In this document: one piece after another, positions 45,362 to 54,473 of the stretch
How the letters are laid out: each line of letters begins with the position of its first letter
Position numbering within the stretch: the first letter of the stretch is position 1
Assembly: GCF_900107965.1 (NCBI RefSeq)
Contig: NZ_FNVU01000001.1
Location: 1 to 64,000 of the forward strand
Reading direction: 5' to 3'
Length of the DNA: 64,000 nt
Source: Actinacidiphila yanglinensis
Lineage (GTDB): Bacteria > Actinomycetota > Actinomycetes > Streptomycetales > Streptomycetaceae
Translations under genes and position numbers: made by a program
Notes under the pieces: model-generated
What the model saw: the letters and a program-made list of their open reading frames with translations, nothing else
The model's database searches: none
Told to the model about the DNA's origin: nothing

Positions 45362-45676
45362 ATAGCTGGCCACGGACACCTCGTCGTCGTCCAGGCACCG
45401 CCCGTCCGCCAGGTCGAACCGCTGCTTGAGCAGCGGGGAGGCGACGTACGGGCGGTCGCCGGGCGCCGACCCGAGCAGGCCGTGGCTCAGCACCCCCGCA
45501 CCGGTGAACGGGTCGACGTTGCCGATCGCGTACAGCCGGCCCGTCCGGTCGCGGAAGAGCGCGGCCTGGCCGCCGTCGGGCAGCAGCACCGCCACCCCGC
45601 GGCCCGGTTCCAGTACGTCGACCGGGCAGACCGCGAACCAGCCCTCGGGGCCGTGGAGTTCGACCGTGGCGCTCAT
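45344..45676 (-). CDS. nirD: Nitrite reductase (NADH) small subunit
   Basis: A 110-aa Rieske-like small subunit (VCPVDVLEPGRGVAVLLPDG; GLLGSAPGDRPYVASPLLKQRFDLADG). As usual for NirD, the iron-sulfur Cys and His pairs of true Rieske proteins are mostly lost. Its ATG at 45676 overlaps the nirB stop (ATGA). Confidence 0.94.
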   Translation of the reverse strand: MSATVELHGPEGWFAVCPVDVLEPGRGVAVLLPDGGQAALFRDRTGRLYAIGNVDPFTGAGVLSHGLLGSAPGDRPYVASPLLKQRFDLADGRCLDDDEVSVASYPVRVG

Positions 45677-48297
45677 GCCGTCACCGTCGCACTCAGGGTC
45701 AGCAGCGCCGGTTCGGGCTTGATCTGGCCGCGTTCGGGCACGAAGCGCACGGTCGGGTCGGGGGTGTCGGGCGCGTTCACGAACGACACGAACCGGCTCA
45801 GCCGCTCCGGGTCGTTGACGGTCTCCGCCCACTCGTCGCGGTAGTGCGCCACGTGTTCGGCCATCAGTGCCTCCAACTCCGCGCAGATGCCCAGCGAGTC
45901 GTGCACGACCACGTCCCGCACATGGTCCAGGCCGCCCGGGATCCGCTCCAGCCACACGCTGGTGCGCTCCAGCCGGTCCGCGGTGCGGATGTAGAACATC
46001 AGGAACCGGTCGATCAGCCGTACCAGTTCGGCGTCCGACAGGTCCTTGGCGAGCAGGTCGGCGTGGCGCGGGGTGGCGCCGCCGTTGCCGCCGACGTACA
46101 GGTTCCAGCCGGACGCGGTGGCGATCACCCCGAAGTCCTTGGACTGCGCCTCCGCGCACTCCCGGGCGCACCCCGACACCGCCGACTTCAGCTTGTGCGG
46201 GGAGCGCAGCCCCCGGTAGCGCAGCTCCAGGTCGATCGCCATCCGCACGCTGTCCTGCACCCCGAAGCGGCACCAGCTCTGCCCGACGCAGGACTTCACG
46301 GTCCGCAGCGCCTTGCCGTAGGCGTGCCCCGACTCGAAGCCCGCGTCCACCAGCCGGGTCCAGATCAGCGGCAGTTGCTCCACGCGGGCACCGAACAGGT
46401 CGATCCGCTGGCCGCCGGTGATCTTCGTGTAGAGGCCGAAGTCCCGGGCCACCTCGCCGATCACGATCAGCTTCTCCGGGGTGATCTCTCCGCCGGGCAC
46501 CCGCGGCACGATCGAGTACGACCCGTTCTTCTGCATGTTGGCCAGGAACCGGTCGTTGGTGTCCTGCAACGCGCCCTGCTCGCCGTCCAGGACGTGCCCG
46601 CTCACCCCGATCGCCGGTGCCAGCGAGGCCAGGATCGAGGCGACCGCGGGCTTGCACTCCTCGCAGCCCTCGCCGCCGCGCGCCGCCTCCCGCCCGTAGC
46701 CGTCCAGCAGGTGCCGGTAGGAGGTGATCCGCAGGGCCCGCACGATCTCGTACAGCTCGGTGCGGGTCTGCGGGAAGCACCGGCACATCCCGGTGTCGAC
46801 CGCGATGCCGTTGGCGGCCAGCTCCGCGGACACGATCCGGCCCAGCACCTTCACGCAACTCCCGCACCCGGTACCGGCCTTGGTGCACTTCTTCACCTCG
46901 GGCACCGTCGTGCAGGAGTGCGTGCCGACCGCGTCGCGCACCGCGCCCTTCGTCACGTTGTGGCAGCTGCACACCACGGCGTCGTCCGGCAGCGCCGACA
47001 CCCCCAGGGTCACGGGCGCGCCGGCGCCCGCAGGGAGCACCAGGTGCTCGGCGGCGACCGGGGGCACCGTGCCGGTCAGCGGGCGCAGCAGGGCGTAGGA
47101 CTCGGTGTCGCCGACCAGCACGCCGCCGAGCAGGGTGCCGTCCTCCGCGACCACCAGCTTGCGGTACACCCCGGCGCGCGGGTCGGAGTAGACCACGTCG
47201 AGGCAGCCCTCGGCCGCGCCGTGCGCGTCCCCGAAGCTCGCCACGTCCACGCCGAGCAGTTTCAGCTTCGTCGACAGGTCGGCGCCGGTGAACGCGCCCG
47301 CCTCGCCCGCGATCCGGCGTGCGGCGGTCTCGGCCATCTCGTACCCGGGCCCGACCAGGCCGTACACCCGGCCGTCGGACGCCAGCGCGCACTCGCCGAT
47401 CGCGTACACCGACGGGTCGGCGGTACGGCACGACGCGTCGACCACGATGCCGCCGCGCTCGCCGACCGGCAGCCCGCACTCCCGCGCCAGCTCGTCGCGC
47501 GGCCGCACGCCCGCGGAGAAGACCACCAGATCGGCGGCGAGCGTCGAACCGTCCGACAGCGCCATCCCGCGCACCCGGCCGTCCGGGCCGGTGACGACCC
47601 CCTGCGTGCCCACCCCGGTGTGCACCGACACGTCCAGCGTCTCGACACGGCGGCGCAGCGCCCGCCCGCCGCCCTCGTCGACCTGCACCGGCATCAGCCG
47701 CGGCGCGAACTCCACGACGTGCGTGGCCAGTCCCAGGCCCTTCAGCGCGCCCGCCGCCTCCAGCCCGAGCAGCCCGCCGCCGACCACCGCGCCGGTCCGC
47801 GCCCCCGCCGCGTACGCCTCGATGGCCAGCAGGTCCTCGACGGTGCGGTACACGAAGCAGCCCTCGGCGTCCCGGCCCGGCACCGGCGGCACGAACGGGT
47901 ACGAGCCGGTGGCCAGCACCAGCGTGTCGTACCCGACGACCAGTCCCGAACGGGCCGTCACCGTGCGGGCGCCCCGGTCCACCGCCACCGCGGGGTCGCC
48001 GAGCCGCAGCTCGATGCCGTGCCGCGCCATGAAGCCGTCCTCCACCAGGCAGAGGTCCTCCGGCGCGGCGCCCTCGGAGAAGTACGAGGTCAGGTGGACG
48101 CGGTCGTAGGCCGCGCGCGGCTCCTCGCACAGCACCACCACCCGGGCGCTCGTGGTGAGCCCCCGGTCGGTCAGCGCCTCCAGGAAACGCTGGCCGACCA
48201 TGCCGTGGCCGACCAGCACGATGGTGGGGCGGCGCGCGCCCGCTCGCCCCGCGGGGCGCTCGACGCTCCCGGGTACGGTGTCGGTTCGGTTCTCCAT
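45673..48297 (-). CDS. nirB: Nitrite reductase (NADH) large subunit
   Basis: An 874-aa assimilatory enzyme that reduces nitrite to ammonia with NADH. N-terminal FAD/NAD domains are clear (TIVLVGHGMVGQRFL, AVVGGGLLGLEAAGALKGLG, IGECALASDGRVYG). A BFD-like [2Fe-2S] domain follows (VCSCHNVTKGAV, KKCTKAGTGCGSC). The siroheme/[4Fe-4S] half has SCVGQSWCRFG and SGCARECAEAQSKDFGV. Full length, starting at the ATG at 48297. A siroheme synthesis gene (chelatase) lies at 55083. Confidence 0.96.
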   Translation of the reverse strand: MENRTDTVPGSVERPAGRAGARRPTIVLVGHGMVGQRFLEALTDRGLTTSARVVVLCEEPRAAYDRVHLTSYFSEGAAPEDLCLVEDGFMARHGIELRLGDPAVAVDRGARTVTARSGLVVGYDTLVLATGSYPFVPPVPGRDAEGCFVYRTVEDLLAIEAYAAGARTGAVVGGGLLGLEAAGALKGLGLATHVVEFAPRLMPVQVDEGGGRALRRRVETLDVSVHTGVGTQGVVTGPDGRVRGMALSDGSTLAADLVVFSAGVRPRDELARECGLPVGERGGIVVDASCRTADPSVYAIGECALASDGRVYGLVGPGYEMAETAARRIAGEAGAFTGADLSTKLKLLGVDVASFGDAHGAAEGCLDVVYSDPRAGVYRKLVVAEDGTLLGGVLVGDTESYALLRPLTGTVPPVAAEHLVLPAGAGAPVTLGVSALPDDAVVCSCHNVTKGAVRDAVGTHSCTTVPEVKKCTKAGTGCGSCVKVLGRIVSAELAANGIAVDTGMCRCFPQTRTELYEIVRALRITSYRHLLDGYGREAARGGEGCEECKPAVASILASLAPAIGVSGHVLDGEQGALQDTNDRFLANMQKNGSYSIVPRVPGGEITPEKLIVIGEVARDFGLYTKITGGQRIDLFGARVEQLPLIWTRLVDAGFESGHAYGKALRTVKSCVGQSWCRFGVQDSVRMAIDLELRYRGLRSPHKLKSAVSGCARECAEAQSKDFGVIATASGWNLYVGGNGGATPRHADLLAKDLSDAELVRLIDRFLMFYIRTADRLERTSVWLERIPGGLDHVRDVVVHDSLGICAELEALMAEHVAHYRDEWAETVNDPERLSRFVSFVNAPDTPDPTVRFVPERGQIKPEPALLTLSATVTA

Positions 48298-48456
48298 GCC
48301 GCCAGCGTGCGGCGGCGCTGTTTCCCGAGGGCATCCCCGCGATTTCCCGGTGGCAACGCTGCGCTCATCGCCGCCCGGGCCCGGGTGTGAGCCCCGGGCC
48401 CGGGCGAGGCGGGAAAGCCCCTCACCGCCGCGAGCCCCGCCTGCCATCGTGGACGG

Positions 48457-49200
48457 ATGGGAAACGAGGGGGAGTTGCCCGTGAGCGCGCCGGGCGACGT
48501 GGTGCTGTTCGGGACGGCGGACGCCGGCGGCTGGGTGGGGGCGCTGCGCGTCTACTCCGGCGGGTTCGAGTGCACCCTGCGGGTGATGCAGCGCGAACCG
48601 CGGGAACCCATGCGGATGGTGGACGGCAGGAGGGTGCCCTCGACGGTCTGGGACGGTGACGGCGCACTGCGCCTGGAGGTGCGGTACGCGGCGAACGGCC
48701 GGGCCGGCGAGCTTCCCGGGCGGCGCCCGCTGCCGGGGCAGCGCCCGCCGGTGAGGCGCGACGGGCCGCAGCTGCTGGGCGTCTCGCAGCGCACCGGGGG
48801 CGGCTCGCCGGGGGAGTGGGACGCGCAGCTGTGGATCGGCCCGCTGCCGCCGGGCGGCCCGGTGGTGTTCTCCGGGTCGTGGCGGGCGGCGGGCGTCGAG
48901 GAGTTCCGGGCGGAACTCGACGGGGCACCGATCGTGGCCGCCGCCGCGGGCGTCACCCGGCTGTGGCAGGTCCCGCACCGGACACCGGGCGACCCCGGCA
49001 GGGGGTACCGGGAGCCGGGGCCGGGCGGACATCGGAGGCCCCGCAGCTCCATCGGGCACATGACGATCAGCTCGGGCAGCCCGATGCGGGACGCGGAACC
49101 CGACGGCCGCGCGGACGCCGGCGGCGGTGCCGATGGTGCGGGCGAGGCGGACCGTGCGGACCCTGCGGACGGCACCGAGGAGCCGGGGCGCGACCGGTAG
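48457..49200 (+). CDS. Hypothetical Streptomyces protein
   Basis: A 247-aa protein without signal peptide or membrane segment. The first 175 residues look folded and beta-rich (GWVGALRVYSGGFECTLRVM; AQLWIGPLPPGGPVVFSGSW; AGVEEFRAELDG, then LW). I recall similar proteins scattered in Streptomyces without a known function. The last 65 residues are Gly/Asp/Ala-rich and likely disordered. Confidence 0.65.
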   Translation: MGNEGELPVSAPGDVVLFGTADAGGWVGALRVYSGGFECTLRVMQREPREPMRMVDGRRVPSTVWDGDGALRLEVRYAANGRAGELPGRRPLPGQRPPVRRDGPQLLGVSQRTGGGSPGEWDAQLWIGPLPPGGPVVFSGSWRAAGVEEFRAELDGAPIVAAAAGVTRLWQVPHRTPGDPGRGYREPGPGGHRRPRSSIGHMTISSGSPMRDAEPDGRADAGGGADGAGEADRADPADGTEEPGRDR

Positions 49201-49235
49201 GTGCGAGGAGTCGTGACGGGGAGGACCCGCTCCCG

Positions 49236-49718
49236 CTACTCCCCGCTGACGCTCACCGTCGCCTCGTGCCGGACCGGGAAGTTCACCGAGTTCGCGATGA
49301 AGCACAGGTCGTGGGCCCGCGCGTGCAGGGCGAGTGCCTTCTCCGCCATGTCGGGGGAGGCGACCTCGACGGCCGGGCGGAGCACCGCCTCGGTGAAGTG
49401 GCCGCCGCCGTCCGGCGTCTCGCCCATGGTGCCTTCGGCCCGGTCGGTGTAGCCGGTCACCACCACGCCGTTGACCGCGCACACGTGCAGGTAGGACAGC
49501 AGGTGGCACTGCGAGAGCGAGGCGAGCAGCATCTGCTCGGGGTTCCACCGGTCGGCGTCGCCGCGGAAGTGCGGGTCGGCGGACCCGGCGATCACCGGCG
49601 CACCGGGCACGGTGACCTCATGGGTGCGCCGGTAGGAGCGGTAGGTGTCGGTGCCGGTGCCGAGGTTGCCGGTCCAGACGAGTTCGGTCCGGTAGGTGTG
49701 CTGCCGGGCGGAGGGCAT
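49236..49718 (-). CDS. OsmC-family peroxiredoxin-like protein
   Basis: A 160-aa protein from the ATG at 49718. The OsmC fold is evident: GDADRWNPEQMLLASLSQCHLLSYLHVCAV region with the first Cys in SQCHLL, and the second Cys in HARAHDLCFIANSVNFPV. These two Cys reduce organic hydroperoxides in the family. An extended version starts at 49766 but lacks a better ribosome site. Confidence 0.9.
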   Translation of the reverse strand: MPSARQHTYRTELVWTGNLGTGTDTYRSYRRTHEVTVPGAPVIAGSADPHFRGDADRWNPEQMLLASLSQCHLLSYLHVCAVNGVVVTGYTDRAEGTMGETPDGGGHFTEAVLRPAVEVASPDMAEKALALHARAHDLCFIANSVNFPVRHEATVSVSGE

Positions 49719-49818
49719 GGCGTACTCCCTGGGTCGGTGGCGGCCACCGGAGGCCGTAACGGTCACTTTACCGGAGCGCTCCGTACCGCCGCGCTCGGCT
49801 CGTACGGTTCCGCGGTTC

Positions 49819-50589
49819 CTACGGTTGCCGCGCCACGGGTGGGGCGGCCAGCGCGCGGGTCACCCCGGGCTCGCGACGGCCGAGGAAGTGCGGGTTCGGC
49901 TTCACCGCGATGTCGAGCGCCGCCTTGTCCGCGGCCAGCAGTTCCCGGGTCCCGCTCGCGAACCAGGTGGCGTCGTGCTTCTCGTCGACGCCGACGCCGT
50001 ACGCGTCGATCCCGGCCGCCTTGCAGAGGGCCAGCGCCCGGTCGATGTGGAAGCTCTGGCTGACCAGCACCGCCTGGTCCACGCCGAAGATCCGCCTGGC
50101 GCGGTCGCAGGAGTCCCAGGTGTCGAACCCGGCGTAGTCGAGCACCACATGGGAGTCGGGCACGCCGTGCGCGACCAGGTAGGCGCGCATCGCACCGGGC
50201 TCGTTGTACGACGTCCGGCTGTTGTCGCCGGTGGCGAGGATCACCCGCACCTTCCCGTCGTCGTAGAGCCGGACCGCCGCGTCGAGACGGTGGGCGAGGT
50301 ACGGCGACGGGGTGCCGTCGATCAGCCCGGCGCCGAAGACCATGGCGACGGGCTCGCTCGGCACGTCCTGCTCGGAACGCACCCGGCTGTCCTGGGTGAG
50401 CCGCAGCCAGGTCGTCGGCAGCAGCGCCAGCACGCACAGCGCCACCGCCCAGCGCAGCAGGCGGCGTTGGGCGCGGCGGGTGCCCGGCAGGAGCCGCAGG
50501 CGCGGCCCCTCCAGGTCGGGCAGCCGGGGGAATCCGGGCGGGCCGGGCCGGGCCGCCCGGGTGCGCAGCTGTCTGGTCCACTCGCGCAT
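49819..50589 (-). CDS. SanA/YdcF-like DUF218 membrane protein
   Basis: A 256-aa protein from the ATG at 50589. A basic N-terminus and one membrane segment (LLRWAVALCVLALLPTTWL) precede a DUF218 domain (VAMVFGAGLIDGTPSPYLAHRLDAAV; VRVILATGDNSRTSYNEPGAM; VLVSQSFHIDRALALCKAAGI). SanA-type proteins affect envelope permeability and vancomycin tolerance in enterobacteria; in Streptomyces the role is unknown. Confidence 0.88.
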   Translation of the reverse strand: MREWTRQLRTRAARPGPPGFPRLPDLEGPRLRLLPGTRRAQRRLLRWAVALCVLALLPTTWLRLTQDSRVRSEQDVPSEPVAMVFGAGLIDGTPSPYLAHRLDAAVRLYDDGKVRVILATGDNSRTSYNEPGAMRAYLVAHGVPDSHVVLDYAGFDTWDSCDRARRIFGVDQAVLVSQSFHIDRALALCKAAGIDAYGVGVDEKHDATWFASGTRELLAADKAALDIAVKPNPHFLGRREPGVTRALAAPPVARQP

Positions 50590-50828
50590 CCGCGCCCCCT
50601 CGCCCGCGGGCGGGTACCGCGCCCGCCACCGATCATGGTCCCCCGTACACGCTGAAGGACGTGTTCCGGGTCCGCCCGGTTGCGGTGAACTCCCGCGCGG
50701 GGCGCCCCCCATGAAGTCGTCGTCCATGAGGTCGTCGTCCCGGAACCGATTCCTTTTGCCGCCCGGCCGGGTCTGTCCTTCCGTAAGACCCCGCACCCCG
50801 CGGGGACTCCTGAGGAGGGACGAGCACG

Positions 50829-51716
50829 ATGCCGAGTACGCAGTCGGGCGCCGTGGCGAAGCTGTACCGGACGTGGCTGGCCGGGCCGGGAGCGGACGAG
50901 CCGATCCACGACCAGCGGCAATGGGACGTGCTGACCGCGGAACCGGGCGGGGTCGACTACCTGGAGACCGCCGTCGCCGGGCAGCCGGCCCTGTGGGCGG
51001 TGCCGCACGGCTGCGCGACGGACCGGGTACTGCTGTGCGTGCACGGCGGCGGTTTCGTCTCCGGTTCGATCCACACCCACCGCAAGATGTTCGCCCACCT
51101 CGCGAAGGCGACCGGGGTCCGGGCGCTGCTCGTCGGTTACCCGTTGCTGCCCGAGGGCGCCTACCCGGTCCCCGTGGACCGCGCCTTCGCCGGCTACCGG
51201 GCGCTGCTCGACGAGGGGGTGAGCGCCGGGCACATCGCGCTGGCGGGCGACTCGGCGGGCGCCGGCCCGCTGTTCGGCGCCCAGCTCCGCGCGCGGGAGG
51301 CCGGACTCCCGCTGCCCGCCGCGACGCTCGCGCTGTCGCCCTGGGTGGACATGGAGGTCGTCGGCGCGACGATGGAGACCAACCGCGAGGTGGAGGCGCT
51401 GTTCAACCAGCCGTGGGTGGGGCAACTCGCGGCCGGGTACCTCGCGGGCGCCGATCCGCGCGATCCGCACGCGAACGCGCTCCACGCCGATATCACCGGT
51501 TTCGGGCCGGTGTTCGTCCAGGTCGGCGCCCACGAGGTGCTGCTCGACGACAGCCGGCGGCTCGCCGAGCACGCGGAGAAGGCCGGGGTGGAGGTCCGGC
51601 TCGACGTCTTCCCGGAGATGCAGCACACCTTCCAGATGATGGCCGGGCGCGCGCCGGAGGCGGACGACGCGATCGGCCGCCTCGCCGCCTGGCTGCGTCC
51701 CCTGCTGGGGCTGTGA
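50829..51716 (+). CDS. Alpha/beta hydrolase (hormone-sensitive-lipase-type esterase)
   Basis: A 295-aa esterase. The oxyanion motif HGGG is at 72-75, the nucleophile Ser142 in GDSAG, an Asp in QVGAHEVLLDD and the catalytic His in EMQHTFQMM. There is no signal peptide. Its stop overlaps the start of the ECF sigma factor gene (TGATG), so the two are probably coupled. Confidence 0.92.
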   Translation: MPSTQSGAVAKLYRTWLAGPGADEPIHDQRQWDVLTAEPGGVDYLETAVAGQPALWAVPHGCATDRVLLCVHGGGFVSGSIHTHRKMFAHLAKATGVRALLVGYPLLPEGAYPVPVDRAFAGYRALLDEGVSAGHIALAGDSAGAGPLFGAQLRAREAGLPLPAATLALSPWVDMEVVGATMETNREVEALFNQPWVGQLAAGYLAGADPRDPHANALHADITGFGPVFVQVGAHEVLLDDSRRLAEHAEKAGVEVRLDVFPEMQHTFQMMAGRAPEADDAIGRLAAWLRPLLGL

Positions 51717-52720
51717 TGGGGGCGCTGACGGACGGGACGACGCTGATGCCCGCCGTCTCCATAGGGGAGGAGATCGGCCGGACGGACGCCGAGTTCGCCG
51801 CGCTGGCCGGGCCGTTCCGGCGGGAACTGCTCGCGCACTGCTACCGGTTGCTCGGCTCGGTGGACGACGCGGAGGACCTGGTCCAGGAGACGTACCTGCG
51901 CGCCTGGCGGTCCTACCGGAGGTTCGAGGGCCGCTCGTCGACCCGGACCTGGCTGTACCGGATCGCCACGAACGCGTGCCTGTCCGCCCTGGGCCACCGG
52001 TCCCGCCGGCTGCTCCCGGCGGGACTCGGCGCTGCGACCGGCCGCTCGGACGGATGGCTGCAGCCGCTGCCGGACGCCCTGGTGATCGGGGAGCCCACCG
52101 ATCCCGAGGCGGTCGCCGTCTCGCGGGAGAGCATCCGGCTCGCCTTCGTCGCGAGCGTCCAGTACCTCCCGCCGAAGCAGCGTGCGGTGCTGCTGCTGCG
52201 GGATGTGCTCCTCTTCCCCGCCGCGGATGTCGCCGAGATGCTCGGCAGCACCGTCGCGGCGGTCAAGAGCAGCCTCCAACGGGCCCGGGCAAGGCTCGAA
52301 GAGGTGGCGCCCGTCGCGGATCAGGTCAGCGAGCCCGAGGAGCCCGAGGTGCGTGCGCTACTCGACCGTTACACCGAGGCGTTCGCGCGGGCGGACGCGG
52401 CGGGGTTGCGGGCGCTGCTCAGCGAGGACGTGGTGCTGGAGTTGCCGCCGTCGCCCGCGTGGTTCCGCGGGGCCGCGGCCGCCGAGCACGCCACGGCGGG
52501 GCTCGGTGCGCCGGGGGACTGGAAGTTCCTGCCCGTACGTGTCAACGGGGGGCCTGCTGCCGGGGCGTACCTCCGAGGCGGCGGCACGGTGCACCGCGCG
52601 TACGGCATCCTCCACCTCACCGCCTCCGCGCCCCCCTCCCCCCGCGTCACCCGCATCACCGTCTTCGCCCAGCCCTCCCTCCTCCTCACCTCCGCGCTCC
52701 CCTCTCTCCACCCGGCCTAG
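51716..52720 (+). CDS. ECF sigma factor with C-terminal SnoaL-like domain
   Basis: A 334-aa sigma-70 factor. Region 2 is FRRELLAHCYRLLGSVDDAEDLVQETYLRAWRSY (about 30-63), region 4 is LPPKQRAVLLLRDVLLFPAADVAEMLGSTVAAVKSSLQRAR. The last 120 residues (LLDRYTEAFARADAAGLRALL; PPSPAWFRGAAAAEH; VNGGPAAGAYLR) form a SnoaL-like domain, as in SigJ- or SigX5-type ECF factors, where it tunes activity without a separate anti-sigma factor. None is encoded nearby, which agrees. Confidence 0.92.
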   Translation: MGALTDGTTLMPAVSIGEEIGRTDAEFAALAGPFRRELLAHCYRLLGSVDDAEDLVQETYLRAWRSYRRFEGRSSTRTWLYRIATNACLSALGHRSRRLLPAGLGAATGRSDGWLQPLPDALVIGEPTDPEAVAVSRESIRLAFVASVQYLPPKQRAVLLLRDVLLFPAADVAEMLGSTVAAVKSSLQRARARLEEVAPVADQVSEPEEPEVRALLDRYTEAFARADAAGLRALLSEDVVLELPPSPAWFRGAAAAEHATAGLGAPGDWKFLPVRVNGGPAAGAYLRGGGTVHRAYGILHLTASAPPSPRVTRITVFAQPSLLLTSALPSLHPA

Positions 52721-52773
52721 GCCTCCACTTCCACGGTGCCCCTTGCGGTGGTTGGGTGTCGTGGGGGTGCGTC

Positions 52774-52807
52774 GTGGTTGCCCGCGCAGTTCCCCGCGCC
52801 CCTGGGT
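52774..52807. repeat. REP-like dispersed repeat, single arm
   Basis: 34 bases matching 16366-16399 with few differences; 52784-52805 is the exact reverse complement of 16435-16456. It lies in the 168-bp gap between convergent sigma factor and exporter genes. Confidence 0.75.
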
Positions 52808-52888
52808 GGGTGCTCCTTGCCCTTGCCGCCCGCCTTGCGGTGCGTCGTGGTGGGCCCCGGGCGCCCCGGGTGGAGCCGCACGCAGCGC

Positions 52889-54340
52889 CTAGCCCACCTC
52901 CGCCGTCGCCCGCGCCTCCCCCGCGACCGGGAGAACGGGAGGCCGCCGGGGCAGGAACGCGAGGGCCACCGCGAGCCCGGCGGCAACCAACCCCGCTCCC
53001 ACCAGAAACGCATCGTGGAAGACCTGCACCCGGGCCTCACGGACCAACGAGGGCACCCCGTGCGCGTGCCGCGTCAGCCGATCCAGATCGCGGAACGCGA
53101 ACGTCGCCGCGACGGCCAGCCCGAGCGCGCCCCCCACTTCCTGGCTGGTGTTGATCAGCCCCGCGGCCAGCCCCGCCTCACCCTCCTCGACCCCCGCGAA
53201 CGCCACTACCTGGAGCGGCACGAAAGCCGTGCCGAGCCCCAACCCGGCGATCAGGAAGGCGGGAAGGATGTCCGTCGGGTACGAGGAGTCCGCGGGCGCC
53301 CGCCACAGCAGCAGCATGCCGCCGAGGACCAGCGCGAGCCCGGCCAGCAGGACCGGCCTCGCCGCGAAGCGGGTGACGAGTTGCGAGGCGGTGCCCGCGC
53401 CCACGGCCACCACGACCGCGAGCGGCACGTACGCCAGGCCGGTCCGCATCGGGGAGTACCCCAGGGCCTGTTGCATGAAGAGGCTGGCGAAGAAGAAGAG
53501 CGTCACCACGTTGCCGAGCAGCAGCACCGCGGTGATGTTCGCGGCCCGCAGTGACGGGCGGCGGAAGACGCCCAGCGGGATCAGCGGCGCCGCCGCCCGC
53601 CGCTCGACGAGCAGGAACCCCGCCAGCAGCAGCGCGGCCAGCACGAAGCCGCCGGTGACCAGCGCGGCCGGCACGCCGGAATCGTCGACGGTCCGGCCGA
53701 GGGTGAAGATGAGGACGACCAGCCCGGAGGTGAGCAGCAGGGCGCCGGGCACGTCGAACGAGGCGCCCCGCCCGGCCCCCCGGCTCTCGTCCACCACGAG
53801 CGGCGCGACGAGCGCACCGGCCAGCCCGATGGGCACGTTGATGAAGAAGATCCACCGCCACCCGGGCCCGTCGGTGAGCACCCCGCCGAGGGTGACACCG
53901 GCGACGGACGCGAGACCGCTGAGCGCGCCCCACACCCCGAGCGCCTTGGTACGGGCCGGCCCCTCGGCGAAGTTGCTGGTGAGCAGGCTCAGCGCCGAGG
54001 TGGCGATGAGCGCGGCGCCCAGGCCCTGCGCGCCGCGCGCGGTGATGAGCATGACCGCGTTCTGCGCCAGCCCCGCGACGAGGGACGCGAGGGCGAAGAG
54101 GGTCAGGCCGATCCGGAGGGTACGGCGCCGGCCGTAGGTGTCGGCGAGCCGGCCGCACAGCAGCACGAAACCGCCGAGCAGCATGCCGTAGGTCGTGACG
54201 ACGTAGGGGAGTTGGGTGGTGGGGATGGCGAGCTTCGCCTCGATGGTGGGCAGGGCCACGTTGACGATCGACACGTCGAGGAAGGTCATGAACGCGGCGA
54301 TGCTGAGGAACGCCAGGATCAGACGGGGGCGTTGCGGCAT
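52889..54340 (-). CDS. MFS exporter, DHA2 type
   Basis: A 483-aa drug:H+ antiporter-type transporter from the ATG at 54340. First helix MTFLDVSIVNVALPTIEAKL, motif A GRLADTYGRRRTLRIG and motif C WGALSGLASVAGVTLGGVL are present, then a full set of hydrophobic segments. It is divergent from an HxlR regulator, which suggests induction by an electrophilic or quinone-like compound; the substrate is unknown. Confidence 0.9.
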   Translation of the reverse strand: MPQRPRLILAFLSIAAFMTFLDVSIVNVALPTIEAKLAIPTTQLPYVVTTYGMLLGGFVLLCGRLADTYGRRRTLRIGLTLFALASLVAGLAQNAVMLITARGAQGLGAALIATSALSLLTSNFAEGPARTKALGVWGALSGLASVAGVTLGGVLTDGPGWRWIFFINVPIGLAGALVAPLVVDESRGAGRGASFDVPGALLLTSGLVVLIFTLGRTVDDSGVPAALVTGGFVLAALLLAGFLLVERRAAAPLIPLGVFRRPSLRAANITAVLLLGNVVTLFFFASLFMQQALGYSPMRTGLAYVPLAVVVAVGAGTASQLVTRFAARPVLLAGLALVLGGMLLLWRAPADSSYPTDILPAFLIAGLGLGTAFVPLQVVAFAGVEEGEAGLAAGLINTSQEVGGALGLAVAATFAFRDLDRLTRHAHGVPSLVREARVQVFHDAFLVGAGLVAAGLAVALAFLPRRPPVLPVAGEARATAEVG

Positions 54341-54435
54341 GACAGGTCTCCTGAGCTGGGAGAAAGGCAGCGGGAGTGGAGGGGGCCGCACCCTCGGCGG
54401 CGCCCTCTTTCGGGAAGCTAGCATCCGAAGTAAAG

Positions 54436-54445
54436 TAGGTACCTA
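54436..54445. promoter_or_regulatory. Palindrome in the MFS/HxlR divergent promoter
   Basis: TAGGTACCTA, a perfect 10-bp palindrome inside an AT-rich stretch (54427-54460), between the divergent starts; a fitting HxlR target. Confidence 0.5.
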
Positions 54446-54473
54446 GAAGAAAGTGACTTCCCTGGGAGGGCCG

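Noticed and set aside
45344..48334. A 996-codon open frame in the third frame across nirB
   Set aside because: It is a shadow of nirB except for its last 110 codons, which are the true nirD. Its upper part is Arg/Gly-rich with no domain resemblance.
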